Of a stretch of DNA of 64,000 nucleotides, positions 38,083-49,738 are shown in pieces. The DNA is from Dryas octopetala (taxonomy: Eukaryota > Streptophyta > Magnoliopsida > Rosales > Rosaceae): positions 3,906,001 to 3,970,000 of the forward strand of contig OY992834.1 in the NCBI GenBank assembly GCA_963921425.1, given 5' to 3'. Position 1 is the first letter of the stretch; each line of letters starts with the position of its first letter. A program made the position numbers and the translations under genes. Below the pieces are notes generated by a model. That model was not told the origin of the DNA. It saw only the letters and a program-made list of their open reading frames with translations, and ran no database searches.

Positions 38083-38485
38083 TACAAAAATGCTCTAGAA
38101 CTAACATGTTAGTAAGATAATATTGTGCTAACCACCTTTTTGGGCCTACTACACAATGTAATCTTATAATCGAAACCGTTTATATTTTAGGTCTTCATTC
38201 AAAGATAAACTTTGCAAAAAATCAACCAAATCAGAAATCATTTAGCCATTTGATTATCATTACAATAATTTCATATTTTATTGAAAAACTTGTGTTCATC
38301 CATTTACATGAGCACAATTAGCTTGCTAATAGTTGACTAAACAATTTCTGATTTTGTTGTTTTTTTACAAAGATGATATTTGAATGAGAATATAAAAAAT
38401 ACACGGTTTGGATTATGAGATTATATTGTGTAGTAGGCTAGAAATGATGGTTAGTGTCGTATTATCTTACTAACTATATATATAG
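38083..38485. mobile_element. foldback MITE, copy B
   Basis: Second element immediately beside copy A, with arms ATGCTCTAGAACTAACATG.. and ..GTATTATCTTACTAACTATA. It shares internal GCAAAAAATCAACCAAATCAG with the 4.8 kb element. A TA-rich spacer of about ten bases separates A and B. Confidence 0.65.
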
Positions 38486-38780
38486 AGGAAAGTTTATTTA
38501 AATTGAGTATGGTACTGGCCGGTTTTGATCCAAACAAGGATTGGGCCAAGATCTTCATGAAAAAACAAAAACAAAAGATTGGGCCAAGATGATCATGAAG
38601 TGGCTAGTTGTCCACATATATTTACATTTAATTATATCTTTGTATATTTCGAAATTTATATTTCAATTTATCTTTGTGTCAATTATAATTATATGATTTT
38701 ATCATTATGGTCCCACTTATTTCAAATATCAAAATCCTAGCCCTACGACAAAGAAAGGATGGGCTCCCACTACTCTTGTC

Positions 38781-38788
38781 TATAAATA
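38781..38788 (+). promoter_or_regulatory. TATA box of BTB copy 3
   Basis: TATAAATA followed by CCGGCC, about 80 bases before the pseudogene ATG; matches the copy 2 promoter. Confidence 0.55.
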
Positions 38789-38862
38789 CCGGCCACTTGT
38801 TCAAAACACCCTTCTAGGTTGAAACTTGAAATTGAAGATCTCCAATTGAGAGTATAAGGCAG

Positions 38863-39402
38863 ATGGAGAAGTGCTCCTTTTGTTCTCCACCATTATGCCT
38901 GACCATAAATAATGAGATTACAATATGCAAGACATGTTACGAGGGAGGTAGGATGACTATTTCCTTCATAAACAAGCTAGCATAATCAAACTGATCATCA
39001 TGAAGCAACTACTCGTCGTGCAAGGCAAGCCATATATATATATATAACACTGCCCGAATTTGCATGAAGAGCTTGAGCCGCCTCTCATAGAATTGCTTTA
39101 TATATAATAGGGACTTGCCTGAAGAGAAGATGAAGAAACATGTCTTGTACTCCTTGTGATCCCAGCTGATGAGTATGAAATTCCATACTTACAGAGGTTC
39201 TGTGAGAATCATATATATGGTCAAGTCCCTGAGCACATCCAAATGCTGCACAAGGCCTTGTACTACATTGTCAGATACAGGCATGAAATCATTACTTTTT
39301 CTGCTAAATATGAACAATTTGCACTTGAAAATTAATCCACATTTATGTGTGCAGATTTCAAAGGAAATATTAGTGACAGTAACGGCATTTGAGCACACAT
39401 AG
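38863..39402 (+). pseudogene. BTB/POZ copy 3, degraded
   Basis: Starts like the other copies (MEKCSFCSPP.. ICKTCYEGG, two CxxC pairs) but meets an in-frame stop after SFINKLA. The GC-donor motif CAAG|GCAAGC is still visible near 39022. Exon 2, with the BTB core, is absent. Remnants of exon 3 follow in several frames (CATGAAGAGCTTGAG, GAAGAGAAGATGAAGAAACA, TTGCACTTGAAAAT..CACATTTATGTGTG). It is non-functional. Confidence 0.8.
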
Positions 39403-40825
39403 CTGACCAAATAAATGACATACTATTACTGCTAACAGTAATGCTATTTCTAGCGGCATTATTCGATATGTATGTACCGAAAGATATTTTTGACAAGATA
39501 TAAGGACGACATATACTATTACTAGCTAGGACCTACTGCAAAGTGCTTCTATTGGACGTCTTATATGTATGTACCGAAAGATTTGCATTATTCCAATTAA
39601 TAAATTGTTTTATCTCCTGATTACTTTTAACAAATTGGGCAATTGGTAATGAGAATTAAGTTTTTGATTAATTATTTATGAGTTTTGACTTTTTAATTTA
39701 GGCCCAATTCTGATAAAGAAAGACCGGGTGTCATCCGGCCACTAAATAAATTATCGTTGACATTAATGCTAATGAGAAGTTAATTAACTTTGTCTTATTT
39801 ATCTTAATTGTTTACATATCTATTTCGGCCTACTTAACATGGCCTTACATCGATCTGACACTTTTTTGTGGCAAAAGATCGATATGCTAGTTATGGTGTA
39901 CGTGAATATAAATCGACGTACGTCTTGTAGTCAAATCTTCTTATAACTTGATCACCAGTTTGAGGTTCTTATAAAATTTGAAACAAATGTGCACCTAAAG
40001 ATTAGTTTTTACCGTTGTTAATGAGTACGTGGATGATATTACTTTGTACACTATTTCCACACTATTGGCCAAAGTGATTTCAGGCCGTTGGATGTGGATC
40101 ATCAAATTCCAAAATTCATGATAATCTGAATAACTAAAACGATTAATATCTCATGATCTGTTAGACGTGGATTATCAACACTGTTGTGTGTGTTGTGGCA
40201 GAGCTGTGGACCTGTGGTATATATATACTGATCATACACCACAGGTCCCCAGTAGTTTTTATGCACGTACATATACCACTGCTAGTGGGAGGTGGCACAT
40301 CATGACTAGTTTTCTTGTAGTCGATTTGGTTGAATAAGAGAACACTATTCAGGAAAATGTCCCAGGCCTTGATATATCATTCCACCAAAGGCAATATATG
40401 CATGATTGAAAACATTCAGTTGAAATTCTAATTCTTTGTCTAGCTACCCTTAAAATGTACTCCCTTTTCATGACTTTTCAGAAGTACTCTAATATTAATT
40501 AAATATAGTACTACTAACTACGGAATAATCATACTAGATATCCATAACCCCAGATCGATCGAGTTGATCGAATTTTTTTTTTCTTTTTCATTTTCTTCAG
40601 GATCTTTCATCCATTAAAATTTGTTATAATTAATATGATGATCAAGTACTACACTCGCTTGTAACTCATTTTGTAGAAGCGTGATTTCCTGATCAACATC
40701 ATTCATGCCAACCTCGCTAGCTAGCTACACTAAGAAATTAAGAAACGAAGGAGGACCAAGAGATTAAGTGGAATTAAATTGACAGAGATTGATCGATGGA
40801 TCGATAAATAGCAACCGAATCTTGA
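39403..40825. other. intergenic, AT-rich
   Basis: No supported gene. An ATGTATGTACCGAAAGAT repeat occurs at about 39467 and 39564. The right end holds the 3' UTR of the ACT-domain gene on the minus strand. Confidence 0.4.
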
Positions 40826-42324
40826 TTACTCGTGTTCGGTACTTTCACTCCAGTTTTTAATCGCCAGAGCCACTGCCTGTTTTACTGCATGAGCATCAAT
40901 GCTTTCACCTTCTTCTTCATTCTACAATAACACAAAATTAATTAATATTATGTGTTAATTAATTAAAATGTATATATGCATATTTAATTAGCTACACAGA
41001 GAGATATAAATTAATAAACATAAGTTAGTACTTAATTAAATGAATGTGTAGCTAGCTTACTTCTCCTCCAACAGCCTGTAAGCAGAAACTGTCAGCACAG
41101 GAAACCCTAGCTTCAAGCACATTGAGACCCAACTCTTCAAAGGCTTCCAGTACAGACACAAGCAAACCTGGGCAACTCTTTTCAGAAAACACATTTATCA
41201 GAAACCCCTTTTCTAGGGTTTCCACAGTAACCTGCTGAAAAGCCCCACATAGGACATAATGTAACAAATTAATTAATTGATCGAACTATATAGAAAATGA
41301 TGAAGAAATTATTAATTAAGAGAGGGAATTGAGGTTACAATATGTACGTACCACAGGCAGTGGGTTTTGGGCACTTGATGAAGTGCTTGGTGCATTTGCA
41401 ATATCTTGATTCAGTCTGTCTACTTTTTGTTTGAGCTCTTGAATATACTTTGATGCGTCTACTATGATTGAGGTTTTGTTTAGCTGTCACAATACACATA
41501 TATATATGAACAAACCAAAAATTGGGTTAGCTAGATATTGATAATATCTATGATCTATATGTATGCTAGCTCTGATCATAGATTTAGATAATTAAAGAAG
41601 TACTGACATATATATATGAAAGAAGTTAACTTCTAGCCTTGGACAACAGACAAGTTTCCTACTTATAATGAAAAACATTCCAAATCTCTCTTTAAAATAT
41701 ATTTAGTAAATTAAAAAATAAGATTAATTTATTTGTATATCAATATAATTCTAATTAATATTTCTGAATGAAATTTTTCAGAAAAGAATGACAATCATAA
41801 AAAGATACACAAACAATAAGAACATTAATTTTGCCTTGGACAAACTATCATATATAGTCTGCTAACTAATTATAATAATTCTAACATTTTTCACCAGTTT
41901 GAGAATCGATCAAGAGATAGTGAAGATAATGAAATTTTCTGGAGAAAAAGAACATCGACTTAAACTGATGGAAGATATATATTTATATATACACATATAT
42001 TGAAAGAATTAATGAAGTTAATTAATTAAGGATGACTAATCCAAAGTAGACAATTTCAATGGGTTTGAGAGCTAGGTAGGCATATATATATATATATGCA
42101 AGACAAAAAAGGAACCAAGTATTTTGTTAAAAGCTAGCTAGAATATGAGAAGATAGAGCAATTTGGTTTATTAATTGGTTTATAAGCCAATGGAAGCAAA
42201 GGAGCCTCAGGAATGAATGAATGCAGCAGCAAAGGCAGGGAATTACAGCATGAGAGTTAGTAATGGAACGAAGAAGTTGCAGCTTCTCATAAAGTGCTGC
42301 TCTCTTGTGCTCCCTAGACACCAT
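40826..42324 (-). CDS. HLH-like / ACT-domain transcription regulator (At3g56220-like)
   Basis: Four exons, 42247-42324, 41352-41483, 41061-41231 and 40826-40921, all phase 0, give 158 residues. The N-terminal third (MVSREHKRAALYEKLQLLRS..HALNKTSIIVDASKYIQELK) is a basic-poor helix-loop-helix remnant as in bHLH proteins. The middle (VTVETLEKGFLINVFSEKSC, VLEAFEELGLNVLEARVSC) is an ACT domain, used for dimerisation in plant bHLH factors. Missing most of the basic region, it probably acts by dimerising with other bHLH proteins rather than binding DNA alone. Exon 3 has a tandem CAG-CAG acceptor, so an extra Gln may be included by alternative splicing (exon start 41234 or 41231). Confidence 0.85.
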
Positions 42325-45300
42325 GGAAAAAGGCAGGAGATCGATCTGATTCTTTCTCAATATCTCTCTTTATCTACTTACTCTCTGCAGAGATTTCCCT
42401 TTCCCCTCTCTTTCTCTTCCTTACAAACTCTGAAAACCTCTGAAAGCTTTTTATAAGAGGGTGAGGGTCGACTGAGGAGAGCTCTCAAATCTATATGATC
42501 ACCTGTTTGCTTCCCACATGCACTGCCCTGCCTCAGTAGTTTTTTTTTTGTTTTTCACAACCAAAATATATAATACAGATAATAGCAAGCTAGCTAGCTA
42601 GATTCTACATGTAATTACTGAACTGCCCTTTTCATATATATCTAGTACAAAATACAAATCATATGTGCCATTTGATCGTTTCCTACAATATTAGTAGTAT
42701 TAATAATTATTATGGCATATAACCAGCACATTAGGAAAAACATTCTCGAGATGACTGCACATAATATATTATAACAAACAGATCACATGCTCATATATCA
42801 TTGATGTATTAATTTCTTTTTTTATTTAGACAAAATTTCGCAATCACCTAGCTAGCTAGCTTGGCAATTCTATGTAAAAGTGCCCTTCTTAATTAGCCAC
42901 TGCATGTACTAAACTAAACATTTGTATATATGTACGCGCGTACCCTTTCCAACTAAAAGCTGTTGAGCATAAATTTGATTATTTTCAGACCAAAGTTTAT
43001 ATTTTCATAAAAAATAGCGAGGATTAGTTGGAATTAATTATTAGTATAAATACTGATCCTGCATGTAAAACATGTTGTTTATTGATCAAGGAATATACAT
43101 AATTTATATCCTTGTGATATATACTATAAAGAGTAATAGCGATATAAATACAGTATTAAGAGTAGTCATTTTCACATGCATGTTTTTGGTGTAATCTGCA
43201 AGTTGATATGCAGAAACGTCAAATTAAAAACCCCTTCAAAGGCCACTTGATAAAGCTAGAAAACACATTAATTAACTTACTTATCGAATATAAAGCTTGA
43301 AAACAAAAGAGATGGGCATACATTAATTAATTAATTCATTTCATATATGCACCAAATAATTAATTTCATATATATATATATATGTATATAAAGGGATGCA
43401 AACTAGGGGTAGAATGGGAAATTAATGAAAGCGGGGAGTGATGAGGTAAAGAAGTAATGAAGTATAGTAAAGGCGGGAATTGAAAGGAATGATGAGCTCG
43501 TGATATAGAGAGTAGGGGAGATGGAGTGGAACAGTACTAGTGCATTATATTGTGTGGAATAAGCCATATATCCATCGAAACAAGTGAAGGGAAGCAACAA
43601 AAGCATATATGGATGGATGCATGGATATATTTTTATGTTTAATTAGTGTGTGTTGTGATTTTGGAATGCCTCCAAACACTCCTCACGGGGGCTTTTTTAG
43701 CCTCTCCCACCCCTCCCTCTTCTCCCACTCCTCTCTCTCTCTCTCTCTTTCTCTCTCACCAGCCTTTGCCCTTTTTGTCCTCTCCCATAGCCCCTCTCTC
43801 TACACGTGCCATTTCAATCTTCTCGATCATCTCTATTCTAGCTCTAGCTAGTAACAACTAACAAGTTCAATTTCATACTCCTTTACTATATATAATTTCT
43901 TGGAAACTCAAATAACTACCTACCCTGCAATAATAATATATATTCCTGTGCATGAGGACAATAGCTTTCGATCATGCTCCAACTAGCTACTTCTTTACTT
44001 TCCATCAAGTTCTAACCAGCTAGTTCTTCCTTGCTTAGTCACTGAGTTTGAATATTCCTACAATTGCAAAACTTTGAATCTCACGTATTGAGCTCTAAGC
44101 TAGAGTGGGGAGAGACCCACACATGTGAGAGTATATACAGTCAGCATATAAAACAATCGAAGACTCATGACATCCTAACAACTTAAACTTTAATTTGCGA
44201 ATAGTGTGATATATAAACCGGCCAGCAAATTTACTTTTATCAAATCATAATCTAATTAAGTTTGAAATTCAATATATATATATATATATATATACGTATA
44301 AAAATTCCTATCAGAAAAATATTTCCCAAAGTTTATTACTTCCGTGGACTGGTAGATCAGAAAATTAAAAGAACCTGACATGCACCAAACTATAACAATA
44401 AGCCAGTCAAATTTCCAATTGCATGCATGTCATCTGCAGTCAAAAGTACAATATATCACGAGACCATATAACATATATACATATAATTATGCATTTATAT
44501 ATGTAAATGCATAATTACATATATGCATGTATGTATGCATCAAACTTAATTAGTTACTTGCAGTCACAAAGCACACACACACATATATATACACATATAT
44601 ACATATATATATAATTGTATATATATGTATGTACATAAACAATTTTGCTCTACTAGTCTTGTACCAAAAAAAAAAAAATTTGCTCTACTAGTACTCCTGC
44701 TGTTGCTTCCAACATTGTCACCATTCGACACTGACAAATCACGTACCAACTCTATTCACATGTGTGCCCATTAATCATTACAACCAAACAATACTCTCCA
44801 TACACATACGTACCCTGCTCCAATCTTGTCTCTTGCCCTCCCATAAAATTAATGTAATTCTTGCCCTTCCTATATACTGTTACAATTTCTAGACTACCGT
44901 ACATTTATAATTAGGTTTTGAATTCCCTAGCTAACTTTTTTTTTTTTTTTTTCTGGCTAAGAGTGTTTAAATTTAATCCTTCTAAATTATCTCCCGTCAC
45001 TTAATTAATTTTGATTAATCAAGCTGTTATTTATTTTAATTATAGATAGATCATATCCATATATCATGCATATATTGATGTGATTTTTCAGAACTGTGAC
45101 TAATCGAGGTATACTAGCTACTTGGTTTGTTTTATCTCCATGAAATAATAGCCACCACTTGAATTATATGCTGGAAGGCATAAATGAATCAAAATGCAGA
45201 ACTTCAACATTTTGTCGAATGAGCGTGACTTGATGCTTATCGATATGATAATACTGAGGAAAAGTAGGAAAAGCCAAATTAAAACAGATAAGCATTTTGT

Positions 45301-47229
45301 CTTGATACCTATGCAATATATCCTATTAGCTACCATTTCTTCATCAAATTGAAGTGACTCATGAATTCTTTTTATTGGTTCAGTCTTCAGTGCAGTCCAA
45401 TTCTCTTCTTAGTTCAGTCTTCACTTGGTAAAAAAAATGAAAAAAAGATTAATAAAATTTAAAACATAGATGTGTTAAAGAACTCGTGAGAATGCTTGTA
45501 GTACGTTCCATATGATTGGGAAATAGAATTTATAAAATAATTTATTCTAATTTTACATATAAAGAAAGAAAGCTTAAGCTCCATCTATTCTAACACTGGT
45601 TTTGTGCTGATAAATAACATATGGTCTTCTTGAGGGCTTGTTAGTTGCCAAAAAGTTGGAGGTTGATGTGGAGAAGATTCTTTAAGGATTTGATTGTTCT
45701 CATTCACATGTTTTATATTGAAGCGATCACGCTTTTGGTATAAACCCGACTAGACAATTATAAATATGTGCTCTTTTTTATCAATTAATTAGCACAGGAC
45801 ATATGTACTAAACCCTATACTAATCAAGATGATCATTGGTACGAACTTCTTAATTATTATAGCAATAATGCTATGATCATTGAATGATGTGTGACAGTGT
45901 GAGTAAAGTCGCAAAGAGGTCAGTAATTTATTTGTTAAAAATAATAAAATCGAAATGAACCCAGATTTAATAGATGAAATACAGCCACATCATTTTGTAA
46001 AAAAATTTGATAAGTTAATTAATTTAATTAGTGAATGCATGTAGCAATACTCTGCTTATAATAATCAACTATTAGCAAGTGATGTGAATTCTTATGGTGC
46101 ATTACTGACCTGTACGCGTCTTGGTGTATGTACGTATATGCTATCATGTGACAAAACAAATCAAAATGAAAAACAAAACAACAGAGAAGGGAACCCAGTT
46201 AATTAGGGCACAATCATGCAATGGAAAGTATTACTTTATTCAGAAAAGTTTCTCGTGACATTCCATATTATTTGAAAAATGAATTAAATTAAAAATCTCA
46301 TAAAATGACAAGCCATGCCACAATCACACACACAGAGCCATCGTTTTACACTGCTTGACAGTTGACACCAACATCTCTCTCTGCTCCTCCAAAAGACTCC
46401 AAAATTTTGTAATATTTCACTTCGAAAATACCCATTAAATAGTTACTGCAATATATTTAAAAATAATTTTTAGAAAAAAAAAATTACAACTCTCTTGTCC
46501 AAGCAATAATATTATGCTTTAGTATAGTATAGTATAGTATTATATATAGGATTCTTGTGACTTGCAAGCAAAACTCACGTGATTGAGTTGCACTTCGGGA
46601 AAGTACATTCACATGCAAATGTGACAATGGAAACAAAAATCAATCGAAGTATAAAGTACATGAGTGATAAGTGCCTATGTTGTTCATGGAGAGAGAAACA
46701 GAGAAACAGAGCAAGAGAGTTTTTTGTTGGCAATTGAAGAATCTACACTACATGCAAGGATAATATTAATAACTATACCCAAAAGTTTGGTTGGATTTAT
46801 GTATATTATTTATATTATTTATATACATACATGTATATCATAAGCTTAGGCTAAATAATTAGTTTTCTTTTCTGTGTATTAAATAATTAATCAAATACAT
46901 CGAAGAAGAGGGTCATTTTCATTGTGCATGTATCTCCTCCTCTGAAGAATAAAAAGGGTCACTATCCAAACTTCGTCATTCTAGAATTCTAGCTTACATC
47001 TAATGCCTACAAATTGCTTTGCTGTAATAAGCTTGTTGTGTGCAGTGATAAGCACCCATGCAAACAAATCAGCCTTAGACCTCATACAGCTATATTTCTT
47101 TGTCCTCTTTCTCCCCAAAAAACTCTTCTTTGAAAATGATATCATCAGGAAGAATCAACATAATTAGTAATCCGGATTTACAGTCTACCAGCATAATTGT
47201 CTGGCAAGAAAATATTGTATTTTTGTTAC
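42325..47229. other. long intergenic region, AT-rich
   Basis: The ACT gene leader is CT-rich (42360-42440). Microsatellites: (AT)n near 43370 and 44275-44295, (ACATAT)n near 44575-44640, (AGTAT)n near 46520. A pyrimidine-rich block lies at 43690-43800. ORFs here are short and unrecognised. No RNA gene was seen. Confidence 0.45.
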
Positions 47230-47230
47230 T

Positions 47231-47400
47231 TTTTTTTTTATATCCATAAATCCTCCTAGTGGACCTGGATTTTAAAGTGTGACCTCCCGCCCAACCCGAC
47301 AATCTTTGGGAGGCAGGAAACACTAACTAATAACCAGAGAGGTCCATTTGAGGAATCGAACCTTAGACCACGTGAGAGCAAACCATGGGCCTGGCCACTC
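47231..47400 (-). mobile_element. probable tRNA-derived SINE (second family)
   Basis: The minus strand shows GTGGCCAGGCCCATGG, a loose A-box, about 30 bases before GGTTCGATTCC, a good pol III B-box. A unique body and an A-rich end (seen as poly-T at 47231-47239) follow. A target duplication was not found, so the borders are approximate. Confidence 0.45.
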
Positions 47401-47485
47401 GAATAAACAAAAGCCTTATTTGGTGCTTAGAATTGGATTAGATACGTTAAATAATTAGATTCATGTGAATTCAAGGAAGAAGATG

Positions 47486-47586
47486 CATGACAGCAGCCAA
47501 CAGTTGTTGGGTAGCCCAGTTGGAAGGGTTGTGGAATTGCCCACTTTGCATCTAAGTTTGATCCCCCCTCCCCTCAAATAAAAAAA
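47486..47586 (+). mobile_element. tRNA-derived SINE with TSD
   Basis: 101 bases. The A-box TAGCCCAGTTGG fits the pol III consensus, the B-box position reads AGTTTGATCCC, and the tail is AAATAAAAAAAA. A 13-bp direct repeat AAGGAAGAAGATG flanks it (47473-47485 and 47587-47599). It shares TTGTTGGGTAGC..TTTGATCCCCC with the copy at 5744-5845. Confidence 0.75.
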
Positions 47587-47599
47587 AAGGAAGAAGATG

Positions 47600-49738
47600 A
47601 CAATAAAATTGATTAGAACAAAATTGATTAGAAAAAACTTATCCCACTAATCCCACCATTTTTGTAGGGATTGGAAGTGATAAGTTTCCTCTTATGATTA
47701 ATTCCCTTTCTTCCAATCTTCTTTTTTTAAATTAGAAGCTCTTCCTTTAATACGCATGAATCTAGTTATTTAACATATTCAATCTAATTCTAGGTATCAA
47801 ATGAGGGCAAAAGGTATGTTGGTGGGTCACTAGTCAACAAACGTACAAGTGAAAAATGTGAATTGTAATTCACAATTGGGTCCTGGAAGCATTTGGCTAT
47901 AGAGTTTGTAAAAATACTCTTAATTTCCAGGCCACATAATAATAATAATAATGGTGGTGGCCTTTGTGTGACGTTCGAGGACGTGAAATCTGTACCCATC
48001 ATCTTGGAGGTGACCCATGTAAAAGACAAACAATGAGCTATATATAGCATCATTATGCATGGCATTAAGTCACAGAGGGGTACCTAATTGTTCTACTTTG
48101 AGTTGAGCAATATGTACCCACTGATCATGACAAAAATATTGCAAAACTTAGGTCACGGGGATGGTTGTAGCTATCGAATATGACATAATTGCAATTACAA
48201 TGATCTGAAAAGAAACATAATGAGTAAAAGTTGTATGGAGGATAGCAAAGAGAACCTGGATGTCCCTTTGTGTAGTGCATGTAGTCTGTCTTCTTCATCA
48301 CATGTAAAGGTAGCAGCAGCTGCAAAGATCCTCCAGCGATGGCAGAAAAGAGGGATGATGCCCTGCTAAGCCCATATGTACAAGCAAAGACATTTCAGAA
48401 GGGTGTTTTCAACTGTTGCTGTCCTTTTGTTGATTTTTGGATACTGTATCAGAGGCACAGATTGTCGCGTCTTCACTTGATGTCCTGTTTTGCTTTCAAC
48501 CTTTTCTTAAAGCCCCACAAGCTTTTCTTTAAGCCCCACAAAGATAGGAGCTTCACACTTTTTGACTTTTGAGGGTTTGGAAATTAAGGAGAATTGGAAG
48601 AGTAGAGCATTTGGCAAGTGACTTTCCTCCAATTTTGTAAAAATTAGATCATAGTATGACTAAATGACTAGAGCAGAGCACATGAATTGAATTAAAACCC
48701 TTTTAGCTTCTAGATGGATACACCACCAAACTCCAAAAGAAGATTCATTAAGGGAGTAAAAGGGTTCATTTTCATGCTTTTATGCATGTGAGCAATTGAG
48801 CTCTCTAAAGATAATGGATGCACATATTTTTCTCATCAAGACTGCTCATTTTCCCTGTTCTCGTTAGCCACTGTGGTCCATTCAATTGAAAAGGAACCAT
48901 TTCTAGAACATAAAGTTCTACAGTTGCACAATGCTTGAAAGATAGAAGTTCTGCTCTTGCGTTTTACCATAATACACATCACAGCATCTTCAAAAGAACA
49001 TGCAATATGAGTGATGTGCAATGAATTCCTTCAGTAGATATAGTTTGCAGTTTGGACAACACAAGTCTCATATACAATTGAGAAAAAGAAATAGGGATAG
49101 TAGGAATGATGACTTAACCAAGGTCATTTCTTGGAACCAATAACAGAAACCAACCTTATTTCAGTTCTGTCATTCAACCCTTATATACAATTATAGAGCC
49201 AGTTGAGTACATCCTCTACCCAATAAACTCTCTGTGGTCAATCAATCCTACATATATACCATAGCCAATTGCACAATGATATTTAGTTGCCATTCAACAA
49301 CAAGCAAACATTTTCTCTGCACGAATCACCAAGATTATTAATCCAGTACTCATTGATTTCCACAATGAAATCAACATACTATTATACATCAGCACAGATA
49401 GTCTCGGAATCTTTTCAGGAGTCCACAACTCCAATAATTGCCAAGCTGTACAGCCCCCCTAATTTAGCCACACACCATATCATTGAACACAAAAAATTTA
49501 TGGGTCTTACGTTTGTAGCCTGTAGGTACCTGGAAGCTCCCAAGTGTGAAAGAGCAGGTGGACAAAATCATTAAATATGCTTGGCACCGCAATTTTATCA
49601 TTACAATTTAATCATCTAAGGACCCCTTGTTGCTGCAACTTCTTTTTATGTTGATCACAACGTCCCCCAACTTGATCATGTATATACCAGAAATATTGGA
49701 CCAAACTAATAAAATCAAAGTTTTTCTTTTTTGCGAGC
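47600..49738. other. intergenic, PPR downstream region
   Basis: No supported gene. A short tandem repeat (TTAAAGCCCCACAAG / TTTAAGCCCCACAAAG) is at 48507-48542. A 78-codon ORF at 48339 resembles nothing I know and has no splice context. The right end probably contains the PPR 3' UTR. Confidence 0.4.

Noticed and set aside
48339..48572. 78-codon plus-strand ORF starting MAEKRDDALLSPYVQ
   Set aside because: Unrecognised, isolated, overlaps a small tandem repeat, no splice or promoter context.
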